Of a stretch of 64,000 nucleotides of DNA, positions 48,364 to 57,958 are shown piece after piece. The notes under the pieces were generated by a model, which saw only the letters and a program-made list of their open reading frames with translations, searched no databases and was not told the origin of the DNA. Position 1 is the first letter of the stretch. Each line of letters opens with the position of its first letter. Position numbers and translations under genes: made by a program. The stretch is from Pseudomonas sp. S30 (lineage in GTDB: Bacteria; Pseudomonadota; Gammaproteobacteria; Pseudomonadales; Pseudomonadaceae). Location: NCBI RefSeq assembly GCF_016518545.1, contig NZ_JACVTO010000002.1:298706-362705 (forward strand), in the 5' to 3' direction.

Positions 48364-49452
48364 ATGCCGTTCACGCGTGCGCTGTCGATCGTTTTTCTCG
48401 GTGCCCTGGCGGCGCTGTCGGGCTGCAAGCAGGAGCCGCCTGCGGCGCACCTGCCGCGGGTGGGGGTGATGCACGTGCAATCGCGCGATTTCGCCGCCGA
48501 CGTGACCCTCACCGGCGATGTGCAGGCTCGGGTGCAGACCGACCTGTCGTTCCGCGTGGGCGGCAAGATCATCGCCCGCAGCGTCGATGTCGGCGACCAC
48601 GTCAAGGCCCGGCAGGTGCTGGCGCGCCTGGACCCCAAGGACCTGCAGAACAACGTCGATTCGGCCAAGGCCGCGGTGTTCGCCGAGCAGGCGCGGGTCA
48701 ACCAGACCCAGGCGGCCTTCGTGCGGCAGCAGAAGCTGCTGCCCAAGGGCTACACCAGCCAGAGCGAGTACGACTCCGCCGAAGCCGCGTTGCGCGGTAG
48801 CCAGAGCGCCCTGAAGGCAGCCCAGGCGCAGCTGGCCACGGCCCGCGAGCAGTTGGGCTACACCGAGCTGGTGTCCGAGGCGGACGGGGTGATCACCGCG
48901 CGTCAGGCCGAGGTCGGTCAGGTGGTGCAGGCGACCATGCCGATCTTCTCGCTGGCCACCGATGGCGATCGCGACGCGGTGTTCAACGTCTACGAATCGC
49001 TGCTCTCAGCGCCCAGCAGCGACGAAAGCATGGTCGTGCGGCTGCTGGACAATCCTCAGGTCCAGGCTCAGGGGCGAGTCCGGGAAATCACCCCGACCGT
49101 CTCCGCGCAAAGTGGCACGGTGCAGGTGAAGGTGGCTCTGCGTGACGTACCGCCCGCCATGCAGCTTGGCTCGCCGGTCACCGCCACCGCGCGCGCCCAG
49201 GCCCGGCCCAGTGTCGAGCTGCCCTGGTCGGCGCTGACCAAAGCCCTGCACACCCCTGCCGTCTGGGTGGTCGGTGAAGGCGACAAGGTGCAGCTGCGCG
49301 AGGTGCAGGTCGCGCGCTATCTCACCGGCCGCGTGGTGGTCGGCGATGGCCTCGAGGGCGGCGAGACCGTGGTGGTCAGCGGTGGCCAGCTGTTGCACCC
49401 TGGCATGCAGGTCGAGCAGGTGGCCGCCTCGTCGCCGGAGGTGCAACCATGA
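48364..49452 (+). CDS. triA: RND efflux adaptor lipoprotein 1 (TriA-like)
   Basis: A 362-residue periplasmic adaptor (membrane fusion protein). A lipobox LSGC puts the lipid on Cys21. A barrel-sandwich hybrid domain (LSFRVGGKIIARSVDVGDHVKARQVLARLDP) flanks an alpha-helical hairpin rich in Ala and Gln, then a beta-barrel. AAGGAG lies 5 nt upstream of ATG 48364. It overlaps the next adaptor gene by 4 bp. Two adaptors followed by one pump is the TriABC layout of P. aeruginosa, which exports triclosan with OpmH; no outer-membrane channel gene is here. Confidence 0.85.
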   Translation: MPFTRALSIVFLGALAALSGCKQEPPAAHLPRVGVMHVQSRDFAADVTLTGDVQARVQTDLSFRVGGKIIARSVDVGDHVKARQVLARLDPKDLQNNVDSAKAAVFAEQARVNQTQAAFVRQQKLLPKGYTSQSEYDSAEAALRGSQSALKAAQAQLATAREQLGYTELVSEADGVITARQAEVGQVVQATMPIFSLATDGDRDAVFNVYESLLSAPSSDESMVVRLLDNPQVQAQGRVREITPTVSAQSGTVQVKVALRDVPPAMQLGSPVTATARAQARPSVELPWSALTKALHTPAVWVVGEGDKVQLREVQVARYLTGRVVVGDGLEGGETVVVSGGQLLHPGMQVEQVAASSPEVQP

Positions 49453-50516
49453 AATCGCTGCTCCTGCTGCTGGGCGTACTGACCGTGCTGGTTGGGTGCA
49501 AGGGCGATGACGACAAACCAGAGCCTGTCCGACCGGTGCTCTCGACCGTGGTGCAACCCTTGTCCCAGGCGCAACTGGGCCGCTTCGCCGGCAACATCGA
49601 AGCGCGCTACGAAAGCACCCTGGGCTTTCGCGTGTCCGGCCGCATCGCTCGTCGGTGGGTGGATGTCGGCACTCAGGTGGAGGCGGGACAGACGCTCGCG
49701 ACCCTCGACCCGACCGATCAACAGAATCAGCTGCGCGCCGCCGAGGGCGATCTGGCCCGGGTCCAGGCGCAGTGGATCAATGCCCAGGCCAACGCGCGTC
49801 GGCAACAGCAGCTGTACGACCGTGGCGTCGGCGCCCAGGCTCAGCTGGACATCGCCCAGACCGACCTGAAGACCTCCAGCGCCTCGCTCGAACAGGCCCG
49901 CTCCTCGGTCAGTCAGGCCCGCGACCAATTGGGCTACAGCACCCTCAAGGCCGACCATGCGGCAGTGGTCACCGCCTGGCGTGCCGAAGCCGGGCAGACG
50001 GTCAGCGCCGGGCAGGAAGTGGTCACCCTGGCGCGACCCGATGTGAAGGAGGCGGTCATCGACCTGCCGATTGCCGTCGCCGAGCAGTTGAGCCCCGCGC
50101 TGGTGTTCAGCGTCGCCTCGCAACTGGACCCGAACATCGGCACCACTGCCACCCTGCGCGAATTGGAGCCCCAGGCCGATCCTGCCACCCGCACCCGACG
50201 TGCCCGCCTGACCCTGGCCAGCACCCCCGACGCCTTCCACCTCGGCACCGCCGTGGGCGTCACCCTCAGTTCGGCGATCAGCCCGCGCAGCGAGCTTCCG
50301 GCCACCGCCCTGATCGAGCGCGAGGGCAAGACCCAGGTCTGGGTGGTCGATCCGCAGCAGCACACCGTCGCCACCCGCGACATCACGCTGATCGATCGCG
50401 ACGACCGTCGCATCGTGGTCGCCAGCGGTCTGCAGGCCGGCGAGCGCGTGGTCACCGCCGGCGTCAACAGCCTCAAGCCAGGCCAGTCGGTCAAAGTCGA
50501 CGAGGATGCACGATGA
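49449..50516 (+). CDS. triB: RND efflux adaptor lipoprotein 2 (TriB-like)
   Basis: A 355-residue second adaptor with a lipobox VLVGC (lipid on Cys17). It has the same plan: LGFRVSGRIARRWVDVGTQV as the hybrid domain, an alpha-hairpin near residues 95-160, and a beta-barrel. It starts within the triA stop (ATGA) and ends within the triC start (ATGA), so the three proteins should be made together. In TriABC both adaptors are needed, which suggests a mixed hexamer. Confidence 0.85.
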   Translation: MKSLLLLLGVLTVLVGCKGDDDKPEPVRPVLSTVVQPLSQAQLGRFAGNIEARYESTLGFRVSGRIARRWVDVGTQVEAGQTLATLDPTDQQNQLRAAEGDLARVQAQWINAQANARRQQQLYDRGVGAQAQLDIAQTDLKTSSASLEQARSSVSQARDQLGYSTLKADHAAVVTAWRAEAGQTVSAGQEVVTLARPDVKEAVIDLPIAVAEQLSPALVFSVASQLDPNIGTTATLRELEPQADPATRTRRARLTLASTPDAFHLGTAVGVTLSSAISPRSELPATALIEREGKTQVWVVDPQQHTVATRDITLIDRDDRRIVVASGLQAGERVVTAGVNSLKPGQSVKVDEDAR

Positions 50517-53500
50517 AAGGACGCTTCAACCTGTCGGACTGGGCGCTCAAGCATCAGTCCTTCGTCTGGTACCTGATGTTCGTCGCCTTGCTGATGGGCG
50601 TGTTCTCCTACATGAACCTGGGGCGTGAGGAAGACCCTTCCTTCACCATCAAGACCATGGTCATTCAGACCCGCTGGCCGGGTGCGACCCAGGAAGAAAC
50701 CCTCAACCAGGTCACCGATCGCATCGAGAAGAAGCTCGAAGAGCTCGATTCGCTCGACTACGTGAAGAGCTACACCCGTCCGGGCGAGTCGACGGTGTTC
50801 GTCTACCTGCGTGATACCACGCAGGCCGAGGACATCCCGCAGATCTGGTACCAGGTGCGCAAGAAGATCCAGGACATCCGCGGCGACTTCCCCCAAGGCC
50901 TGCAAGGGCCTGGCTTCAACGACGAGTTCGGCGACGTGTTCGGCTCCATCTTCGCCTTCACCACCGACGGCCTGGACCTGCGCCAGCTGCGTGATTACGT
51001 CGAGCAGGTGCGCGCCGAGGTGCGCGAAGTGCCGAACATCGGCAAGGTCGAGACCATCGGCGTGCAGGACGAAGCGCTGTACCTGAATTTCTCCACGCGC
51101 AAGCTGGCGGCCCTGGGCATCGACCAGCGGCAGGTGATGCAGGCACTGCAATCGCAGAACGCGGTGACCCCGGCCGGGGTGATCGAAGCCGGTCCCGAAC
51201 GTATATCGGTGCGCACCACTGGGCAGTTCACCTCGGCCAAAGATCTGGAAGCGGTCAACCTGCGCATCAACGACCGCTTCTTCCGCCTGACCGACATCGC
51301 CGACATCGAGCGCGGCTTCGAAGACCCGCCCGCACCGATGTTCCGCTACAACGGCCAGACCGCCATCGGCCTGGCCATCGGCATGAAGAAAGGCGGCAAC
51401 ATTCAGGAGTTCGGCAAGGCCCTGCGTGTGAAGATGGACGACATCACCGCCGAGCTGCCGGTGGGCGTGGGCGTGCACACGGTGTCGAACCAGGCCGTGG
51501 TGGTCGAGGATGCCGTCGGCGGCTTCACCAGCGCCCTGTTCGAGGCGGTGATCATCGTGCTGGTGGTCAGCTTCATCAGCCTGGGCATCCGCGCCGGCCT
51601 GGTGGTGGCCTGCTCGATCCCGCTGGTGCTGGCCATGGTGTTCGTGTTCATGGAATACAGCGGTATCACCATGCAGCGCATTTCCCTGGGCGCGCTCATC
51701 ATCGCCCTGGGGCTGCTGGTGGATGACGCGATGATCACCGTGGAGATGATGGTCACGCGCCTGGAGATGGGCGAGAGCAAGGAAGAGGCCGCCACCTACG
51801 CCTATACCTCCACGGCGTTCCCCATGCTCACCGGCACCCTGGTCACGGTCGCAGGCTTCGTGCCCATCGGCCTGAACGCCAGCTCGGCGGGCGAGTACAC
51901 CTTCACCCTGTTCGCGGTGATCGCCGTGGCGCTGCTGGTGTCCTGGGTGGTGGCAGTGTTCTTCGCGCCCGTGCTCGGCGTGCATATCCTCAGCGGCAAG
52001 GTCAAACCCCACGACGAGGAGCCCGGCCGCATCGGCAAGGCCTTCGAGGGCGGGCTGCTGTGGTGCATGCGCCACCGCTGGCTGACCATCATCGGTACGG
52101 TGGTGCTGTTCGCCCTGGCGCTGCTGAGCATGCGCTTCGTGCAGAACCAGTTCTTCCCGTCGTCGGACCGTCCGGAGATCCTGCTCGACCTGAACCTGCC
52201 GCAGAACGCATCGATCCAGGAGACCCGCCGCGTGGTCGACCGCCTGGAGGCCACGCTCAAGGACGATCCGGCCATCGACCACTGGAGCACCTACATCGGC
52301 CAGGGTGCGGTGCGCTTCTACCTGCCGCTCGACCAGCAGTTGCAGAACCCGTACTACGCGCAGCTGGTGATCGTCAGCAAGGGCCTGGAGCAGCGCAACG
52401 AGCTGATCGGCAAGTTGCAGGAGCGCCTGCGCAAGGACTTCGTCGGCATCGGCACCAATGTGCAGTCGCTGGAAATGGGCCCGCCGGTCGGGCGGCCGAT
52501 CCAGTACCGGGTGAGCGGCAAGGACATCGACGAGGTGCGCAAGCACGCCATCGACCTGGCGACCCTGCTGGACGACAACCCCAACATCGGCGAGATGATG
52601 TACGACTGGAACGAGCCGGGCAAAGTCCTGCGGGTCGAGATCGCCCAGGACAAGGCGCGCCAGTTGGGGCTGTCGTCCGAGGACGTGGCCAACGTGATGA
52701 ACAGTATCGTCACCGGCGCGCCGGTCACCCAGGTCAACGACCAGATCTACCTGGTGGACGTGGTGGCGCGGGCCAAGGACAGCGAGCGCGGTTCGCCCGA
52801 TACCTTGCAGGACCTGCAGATCGTCAGCCCCAGCGGCGTGTCGATCCCGCTGCTGTCGTTCGCCACGGTGCGCTACGAGATGGAACAACCGCTGGTGTGG
52901 CGGCGTGACCGCAAGCCGACCATCACCATCAAGGCCTCGGTCAACGGTGATATGCAGCCCACGGACCTGGTGGCCCAGCTCAAGCCGAAGATCGACGAGT
53001 TCGCCAAGTCGCTGCCGGTCGGCTACGAAGTGGCGACCGGAGGTACGGTGGAGGAAAGCGGCAAGGCCCAGGGGCCGATCGCCAAGGTGATTCCGCTGAT
53101 GCTGTTCCTGATGGCGACCTTCCTGATGATCCAGCTGCACAGCGTGCAGAAGCTGTTCCTGGTGGCCAGCGTGGCGCCGCTGGGGCTGATCGGCGTGGTG
53201 CTGGCGCTGGTGCCCACCGGCACGCCGATGGGCTTCGTGGCGATCCTGGGGATTCTCGCGCTGATCGGTATCATCATCCGCAACTCGGTGATCCTCGTGA
53301 CCCAGATCGATGCGTTCGAGGCCGATGGCTACACGCCGTGGGACGCGGTGGTGGAAGCCACCAACCACAGGCGTCGGCCGATCCTGCTCACGGCCGCCGC
53401 GGCCAGCCTGGGCATGATTCCCATCGCTCGCGAAGTGTTCTGGGGGCCCATGGCGTACGCGATGATCGGCGGCATCATCAGCGCCACCTTGCTGACGCTG

Positions 53501-53566
53501 CTGTTCCTGCCGGCGCTGTACGTGGCCTGGTACAAGATTCGCGAGCCGCAGGAGAAAAATGAGTAA
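50513..53566 (+). CDS. triC: RND efflux pump (TriC-like)
   Basis: A 1017-residue inner-membrane proton-driven pump with the RND plan of twelve helices and two large periplasmic loops. TM1 is in FVWYLMFVALLMGVFSYMN, the porter domain begins EEDPSFTIKTMVIQTRWPG, and TM4 carries the proton-relay pair in GLLVDDAMITVEMM. The N-terminus MKGRFNLSDWALKHQS matches TriC as I recall it. The frame is also open for 858 bp upstream within triB, but the ATGA junction and family start fix the gene at 50513. The substrate cannot be read from sequence. Confidence 0.9.
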   Translation: MKGRFNLSDWALKHQSFVWYLMFVALLMGVFSYMNLGREEDPSFTIKTMVIQTRWPGATQEETLNQVTDRIEKKLEELDSLDYVKSYTRPGESTVFVYLRDTTQAEDIPQIWYQVRKKIQDIRGDFPQGLQGPGFNDEFGDVFGSIFAFTTDGLDLRQLRDYVEQVRAEVREVPNIGKVETIGVQDEALYLNFSTRKLAALGIDQRQVMQALQSQNAVTPAGVIEAGPERISVRTTGQFTSAKDLEAVNLRINDRFFRLTDIADIERGFEDPPAPMFRYNGQTAIGLAIGMKKGGNIQEFGKALRVKMDDITAELPVGVGVHTVSNQAVVVEDAVGGFTSALFEAVIIVLVVSFISLGIRAGLVVACSIPLVLAMVFVFMEYSGITMQRISLGALIIALGLLVDDAMITVEMMVTRLEMGESKEEAATYAYTSTAFPMLTGTLVTVAGFVPIGLNASSAGEYTFTLFAVIAVALLVSWVVAVFFAPVLGVHILSGKVKPHDEEPGRIGKAFEGGLLWCMRHRWLTIIGTVVLFALALLSMRFVQNQFFPSSDRPEILLDLNLPQNASIQETRRVVDRLEATLKDDPAIDHWSTYIGQGAVRFYLPLDQQLQNPYYAQLVIVSKGLEQRNELIGKLQERLRKDFVGIGTNVQSLEMGPPVGRPIQYRVSGKDIDEVRKHAIDLATLLDDNPNIGEMMYDWNEPGKVLRVEIAQDKARQLGLSSEDVANVMNSIVTGAPVTQVNDQIYLVDVVARAKDSERGSPDTLQDLQIVSPSGVSIPLLSFATVRYEMEQPLVWRRDRKPTITIKASVNGDMQPTDLVAQLKPKIDEFAKSLPVGYEVATGGTVEESGKAQGPIAKVIPLMLFLMATFLMIQLHSVQKLFLVASVAPLGLIGVVLALVPTGTPMGFVAILGILALIGIIIRNSVILVTQIDAFEADGYTPWDAVVEATNHRRRPILLTAAAASLGMIPIAREVFWGPMAYAMIGGIISATLLTLLFLPALYVAWYKIREPQEKNE

Positions 53567-53582
53567 GGCTCGTGCGAATCGA

Positions 53583-53674
53583 CCCCGCTCTGGCCAAGAG
53601 CGGGGAGTCGCTTCGTCATGGGCTGACCCGGTTGACTGCCAGAGGCGCTGAAACATGCTGGCAGACGTCTTTTG
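53583..53674 (+). terminator. Hairpins after triC
   Basis: First: perfect 9-bp arms CCCCGCTCT / AGAGCGGGG (53583-53605, loop GGCCA) without a T-tract. Second: CTGCCAG (53636-53642) / CTGGCAG (53658-53664), followed by ACGTCTTTT. The second has the better terminator form. Confidence 0.5.
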
Positions 53675-53738
53675 GCGGCCGTAAAACGGGCTTTCGCCCA
53701 TGCCAGAGGTGGTGGCACGCGCGATGCTAGCGCACTCG

Positions 53739-53875
53739 CACTGCCAAATTTCTTAAAGTTATATAAACATTCTTAAATAGTATTTTTAAGAATATCTTGC
53801 CCTCACTAAGATCGCTCTCAAGCCAGGCGCAATCCTCAATCCTCTGCCCGGCACCGACTGATTGGGAGACCCCAC
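53739..53875 (+). promoter_or_regulatory. AT-rich oscA promoter region with repeated TTCTTAAA
   Basis: Within the 309-bp gap after triC, a sharply AT-rich block holds TTCTTAAA at 53750-53757 and again at 53770-53777, 20 bp apart, and its inverse TTTAAGAA at 53785-53792. The last two form a 9-bp palindromic pair, ATTCTTAAA / TTTAAGAAT. This is a likely regulator site for the sulfate-starvation genes; CysB is the natural candidate, but this is inferred from gene context. Confidence 0.5.
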
Positions 53876-54058
53876 ATGAGTGCATCGCTGCGCAGCATCG
53901 ACGGACACGACGAAGCCACCATCCTGCGTGAGATCCAGAGCGCCCTGCGCGACCTGCGCTACGGCGCGGTGGAGATCACCGTGCACAACGCCCAGGTGGT
54001 GCAGATCGAGCGCAAGGAAAAATTCCGCCTGCAACAGCCCGGCCAGAAATCCGGCTGA
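53876..54058 (+). CDS. oscA: Sulfur-starvation response protein OscA
   Basis: A 60-residue cytosolic protein of the DUF2292/OscA family, needed for use of organosulfur compounds in some pseudomonads. It is highly charged and shows [35 protein letters not shown] in two pieces (a helix, then a beta-hairpin). GGGAG lies upstream of the ATG. sbp follows 47 bp later on the same strand, so it probably opens the oscA-sbp-cysTWA operon. Its molecular action is not known. Confidence 0.9.
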   Translation: MSASLRSIDGHDEATILREIQSALRDLRYGAVEITVHNAQVVQIERKEKFRLQQPGQKSG

Positions 54059-54105
54059 TCGCCATCACCTCGAACACTAGAACAACGATTTTCGGGAGCT
54101 TCAGC

Positions 54106-55113
54106 ATGTCCATCCGCCGTTATGCGTTCGCCGCCCTGGCCAGCGCCGTGTTTGCCGGTTCTGCCATCGCCAAGGACTACGAACTGCTCAACGTGTCCTA
54201 CGACCCGACCCGCGAGCTGTACCAGCAGTACAACGCCGAATTCATTCAGCACTGGCAGCAGGCGCATTCCGGCGACAAGGTCAAGATCCAGCAGTCCCAC
54301 GGCGGCTCGGGCAAGCAGGGTCGCGCAGTGATCGACGGCCTGCGTGCCGACGTGGTGACCCTGGCGCTGGCCGGCGACATCGACGAGATCGCCAAGCTCG
54401 GCAAGACCCTCCCGGAGAACTGGCAGACCCGCCTGCCCGACGCCAGCACCCCCTACACCTCGACCATCGTGTTCCTGGTGCGCAAGGGCAATCCCAAGGG
54501 CATCAAGGACTGGGGCGACCTGATCAAGAAGGACGTCTCGGTCATCACGCCCAACCCCAAGACTTCCGGTGGCGCTCGCTGGAACTTCCTCGCCGCCTGG
54601 GCCTATGGCCTGAAGTCCGGCGGTAGCGAGGACAAGGCCAAGGCCTACGTGCAGGAGCTGTTCAAGCACGTGCCGGTACTCGACACCGGCGCGCGCGGCT
54701 CGACCATCACCTTCGTCAACAACGGCCAGGGCGATGTGCTGCTGGCGTGGGAGAACGAGGCCTTCCTGGCGCTCAAGGAAGAGGGCGGCAGCGACAAGTT
54801 CGAGATCGTCGTGCCTTCGCTGTCGATCCTGGCGGAGCCGCCCGTGGCCGTGGTGGACAAGAACGCCGAGAAGAAAGGCAATACCGAGATCGCCACCGAA
54901 TACCTCAAGCACCTGTACAGCCCGGCGGGCCAGAAGATCGCGGCGCAGAACTTCTATCGCCCGCGTGACGAGAAAGTGGCGGCCGAATTCGGCCAGCAGT
55001 TCCCCAAACTCGACCTGGTGACCATCGACAAGGACTTCGGCGGCTGGAAAACTGCACAACCGAAGTTCTTCAACGATGGCGGAGTGTTCGACCAGATCTA
55101 CCAGGCGCAGTAA
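54106..55113 (+). CDS. sbp: Periplasmic sulfate-binding protein
   Basis: A 335-residue periplasmic protein with a signal peptide at residues 1-22 (ending SAIA). The mature start [17 protein letters not shown] and the [25 protein letters not shown] block are diagnostic of sulfate/thiosulfate-binding proteins. GGGAG is found upstream of the ATG. It delivers sulfate to CysTWA, encoded next. Two strong hairpins separate it from cysT, so it can be expressed in excess over the membrane parts. Confidence 0.95.
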   Translation: MSIRRYAFAALASAVFAGSAIAKDYELLNVSYDPTRELYQQYNAEFIQHWQQAHSGDKVKIQQSHGGSGKQGRAVIDGLRADVVTLALAGDIDEIAKLGKTLPENWQTRLPDASTPYTSTIVFLVRKGNPKGIKDWGDLIKKDVSVITPNPKTSGGARWNFLAAWAYGLKSGGSEDKAKAYVQELFKHVPVLDTGARGSTITFVNNGQGDVLLAWENEAFLALKEEGGSDKFEIVVPSLSILAEPPVAVVDKNAEKKGNTEIATEYLKHLYSPAGQKIAAQNFYRPRDEKVAAEFGQQFPKLDLVTIDKDFGGWKTAQPKFFNDGGVFDQIYQAQ

Positions 55114-55126
55114 CGCCAGGTGACAG

Positions 55127-55191
55127 AGGGCCGCCAGCCGGCCCTGGATTCAGAAGCCTGCACCGGCCCGGCACGTTCGCCGGGCCTGGTG
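55127..55191 (+). promoter_or_regulatory. Intercistronic hairpins sbp-cysT
   Basis: AGGGCCG (55127-55133) / CGGCCCT (55139-55145) is followed by GGCCCGGC (55165-55172) / GCCGGGCC (55179-55186), extended by CACC / GGTG. There is no T-tract, which suggests mRNA stabilisation or partial read-through rather than full termination. Confidence 0.55.
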
Positions 55192-55210
55192 CGTTCACCC
55201 AAGGATTGCC

Positions 55211-56029
55211 ATGTCACGTCGCATTTCCCCCGTCATACCCGGCTTCGGGCTGACGCTGGGCTACACCCTGGTGTATCTCAGCCTGATCGTGCTGATACCC
55301 CTGGCCGCCATGTTCATCCATGCCGCCCAGCTCACCTGGGAACAGTTCTGGACCATCGTCAGCGCACCGCGGGTGCTGGCCGCGCTGAAACTGAGCTTCG
55401 GCACCGCCCTGTGCGCCGCGCTCATCAACGGCGTGATCGGCACCCTGCTGGCCTGGGTGCTGGTGCGCTACACCTTCCCTGGCCGCAAGATCATCGATGC
55501 GATGATCGACCTGCCGTTCGCCCTGCCCACCGCCGTCGCGGGCATCGCCCTGACCGCGCTGTACGCCCCCTCCGGTTGGGTCGGCCAGTTCGCCACCGAG
55601 CTGGGCCTGAAGATCGCCTACACACCCCTGGGCATCACCCTGGCACTGACCTTCGTCACCCTGCCGTTCGTGGTGCGCACGGTGCAGCCGGTACTGGCCG
55701 ACATCCCCCGCGAAGTCGAGGAAGCCGCGGCCTGCCTGGGCGCCAAACCCTTGCAGGTGTTTCGCCACATCCTCGCGCCGGCGCTGCTCCCGGCCTGGCT
55801 CACCGGCTTCGCCCTGGCGTTCGCCCGGGGCGTGGGCGAGTACGGCTCGGTGATCTTCATCGCCGGCAACATGCCGATGAAGACCGAGATCCTGCCGCTG
55901 CTGATCATGGTCAAGCTCGACCAGTACGACTACACCGGCGCCACCGCCATCGGCGTGCTGATGCTGGTGGTTTCCTTCATCCTGCTGCTGCTGATCAACT
56001 TGTTGCAGCGGCGCATCGAAACCCCTTGA
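55211..56029 (+). CDS. cysT: Sulfate/thiosulfate ABC permease CysT
   Basis: A 272-residue inner-membrane permease with six hydrophobic helices, starting with [23 protein letters not shown]. The coupling loop is [18 protein letters not shown]. It pairs with CysW to form the sulfate channel. An AAGGA-type site precedes ATG 55211; in-frame starts further upstream lie inside the hairpin region and are not credible. cysW starts 13 bp after its stop. Confidence 0.95.
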   Translation: MSRRISPVIPGFGLTLGYTLVYLSLIVLIPLAAMFIHAAQLTWEQFWTIVSAPRVLAALKLSFGTALCAALINGVIGTLLAWVLVRYTFPGRKIIDAMIDLPFALPTAVAGIALTALYAPSGWVGQFATELGLKIAYTPLGITLALTFVTLPFVVRTVQPVLADIPREVEEAAACLGAKPLQVFRHILAPALLPAWLTGFALAFARGVGEYGSVIFIAGNMPMKTEILPLLIMVKLDQYDYTGATAIGVLMLVVSFILLLLINLLQRRIETP

Positions 56030-56042
56030 AGGAGGCCCGGTC

Positions 56043-56921
56043 ATGTCTTCATCTTCGTCTTCCCTGGGCGCCAGCGCGGCCGCCAATGCCGCCCGCCGTG
56101 GCAGCGCCACCTCGCGGCGGGTGCTGATCGGCCTCGGCTGGCTGGTGTTCGCGCTGTTCCTGTTGCTGCCGCTGGTGATCGTGGTGTCGCAGGCGCTGAA
56201 GAACGGCTTCGGCACCTTCTTCGAAGCGATCTTCGAGCCCGATGCCTTGTCGGCCCTGCAGCTCACCCTGCTCGCCGTGGTCATCTCGGTGCCGCTGAAC
56301 CTGGTGTTCGGCGTCAGCGCCGCCTGGTGCGTGAGCAAGTACGATTTCCCCGGCAAGAGCGTGCTGGTCACCCTCATCGATCTGCCGTTCTCGGTGTCGC
56401 CGGTGATCGCCGGCCTGGTCTACGTGCTCATGTTCGGCGCCCAGGGCCTGCTCGGGCCCTGGTTGCAGGACCACGACATCCAGATCGTCTTCGCCCTGCC
56501 GGGCATCGTGCTGGCGACCATCTTCGTCACCGTGCCCTTCGTGGCCCGCGAGCTGATCCCGCTGATGCAGGAGCAGGGCACCCAGGAAGAGGAGGCCGCG
56601 CGCCTGCTGGGCGCCAACGGCTGGCAGATGTTCTGGCACGTCACCCTGCCGAACATCAAGTGGGGCCTGATCTATGGCGTGGTGCTGTGTACCGCTCGGG
56701 CCATGGGCGAGTTCGGCGCGGTGTCGGTGGTGTCCGGGCATATCCGCGGCGTCACCAACACCCTGCCACTGCACGTGGAAATCCTCTACAACGAGTACAA
56801 CCACGTCGCGGCCTTCAGCGTGGCCAGCCTGCTGCTGATCCTGGCGCTCTTCATCCTGCTGCTCAAGCAGTGGAGCGAGAACCGAATTAACCGCCTGCGC
56901 CACAGCGCCGCGGAGGAATGA
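56043..56921 (+). CDS. cysW: Sulfate/thiosulfate ABC permease CysW
   Basis: A 292-residue permease with six hydrophobic helices and the coupling loop [19 protein letters not shown]. The N-terminal 30 residues are Ser/Ala-rich and polar, somewhat longer than in E. coli. AAGGAGG lies about 8 nt before the ATG, the strongest ribosome-binding site in the operon. It is followed 3 bp later by cysA. Confidence 0.95.
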   Translation: MSSSSSSLGASAAANAARRGSATSRRVLIGLGWLVFALFLLLPLVIVVSQALKNGFGTFFEAIFEPDALSALQLTLLAVVISVPLNLVFGVSAAWCVSKYDFPGKSVLVTLIDLPFSVSPVIAGLVYVLMFGAQGLLGPWLQDHDIQIVFALPGIVLATIFVTVPFVARELIPLMQEQGTQEEEAARLLGANGWQMFWHVTLPNIKWGLIYGVVLCTARAMGEFGAVSVVSGHIRGVTNTLPLHVEILYNEYNHVAAFSVASLLLILALFILLLKQWSENRINRLRHSAAEE

Positions 56922-56924
56922 GTC

Positions 56925-57914
56925 ATGTCGATCGAAGTTCGTAACGTCAGCAAGCGCTTCAACAATTTCCAGGCCCTGAACGCCATCAACCTGGATATCC
57001 ACAGCGGTGAGCTGGTGGCGCTGCTCGGCCCGTCCGGCTGCGGCAAGACCACCCTGCTGCGTATCATCGCCGGCCTGGAGACCCCGGACGACGGTAGCAT
57101 CGTGTTTCATGGCGAGGACGTTTCAGGCCACGACGTGCGCGATCGCAACGTCGGCTTCGTGTTCCAGCACTACGCGCTGTTCCGCCACATGAGCGTGTTC
57201 GACAACGTCGCCTTCGGCCTGCGCATGAAGCCCAAGGGCGAGCGGCCCACCGAGAGCCGAATCGCCGAGAAGGTCCACGAGCTGCTGAACATGGTGCAGC
57301 TGGACTGGCTGGCCGACCGCTACCCCGAGCAGCTGTCCGGCGGCCAGCGCCAGCGTATCGCCCTGGCGCGCGCCCTGGCGGTGGAGCCCAAGGTGCTGCT
57401 GCTCGACGAGCCCTTCGGCGCCCTGGATGCCAAGGTGCGCAAGGAGCTGCGCCGCTGGCTGGCGCGCCTGCACGAAGACATCAACCTCACCTCGGTGTTC
57501 GTCACCCACGACCAGGAGGAGGCCATGGAAGTGGCCGACCGCATCGTGGTCATGAACAAGGGCGTGATCGAGCAGATCGGCTCGCCGGGCGAGGTGTACG
57601 AAAAACCGGCCAACGACTTCGTCTACCACTTCCTCGGCGACTCCAATCGCCTGGCCCTGAGCGAAGGCAATCACGTGCTGTTCCGCCCTCACGAGGTGTC
57701 GCTGTCGCGCCACGAAACCGAGGGCCATCATGCTGCCGAGGTGCGTGACATCCGGCCATTGGGCGCGACCACGCGGGTAACCCTGAAGGTGGCAGGGCAG
57801 AGCGAGCTGATCGAGGCCGAGGTGGTCAAGGACCACGACAGCCTCACCGGCCTGGCGCGCGGGGAAACCCTGTTCTTCCGGCCAAAGGTCTGGCAGAAGG
57901 TGGCCGACGTCTGA
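56925..57914 (+). CDS. cysA: Sulfate/thiosulfate ABC ATPase CysA
   Basis: A 329-residue ATPase that powers CysTW. Walker A is GPSGCGKTT, the Q-loop is [20 protein letters not shown], the signature is LSGGQRQR, Walker B is [16 protein letters not shown] and the H-loop is [13 protein letters not shown]-like C-terminal domain begins near residue 245. It ends the sulfate operon; a hairpin lies between it and the convergent antiporter gene. Confidence 0.95.
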   Translation: MSIEVRNVSKRFNNFQALNAINLDIHSGELVALLGPSGCGKTTLLRIIAGLETPDDGSIVFHGEDVSGHDVRDRNVGFVFQHYALFRHMSVFDNVAFGLRMKPKGERPTESRIAEKVHELLNMVQLDWLADRYPEQLSGGQRQRIALARALAVEPKVLLLDEPFGALDAKVRKELRRWLARLHEDINLTSVFVTHDQEEAMEVADRIVVMNKGVIEQIGSPGEVYEKPANDFVYHFLGDSNRLALSEGNHVLFRPHEVSLSRHETEGHHAAEVRDIRPLGATTRVTLKVAGQSELIEAEVVKDHDSLTGLARGETLFFRPKVWQKVADV

Positions 57915-57933
57915 GCCGGGCACGGCTCATCGG

Positions 57934-57952
57934 GGGGCTGGCCACCAGCCCC
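57934..57952. terminator. Hairpin between cysA and the CPA2 antiporter gene
   Basis: Perfect 8-bp arms GGGGCTGG / CCAGCCCC with loop CCA lie between convergent genes. No T-tract follows on either strand, so termination strength is uncertain. Confidence 0.45.
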
Positions 57953-57958
57953 TAGCGC

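Noticed and set aside
49655..50512. In-frame upstream extension of triC through triB, which would give a 1303-residue protein.
   Set aside because: The extension is Arg/Pro/Gly-rich out-of-frame translation of triB; the ATGA junction and the conserved TriC start support 50513.
49934..53701. A very long minus-strand open frame (over 1200 codons) opposite triC, and similar long antisense frames opposite serA, ptsP, ilvA and cadA.
   Set aside because: They mirror the third-position GC bias of well-identified genes on the other strand and their His/Gln/Arg/Val-rich products match no family.
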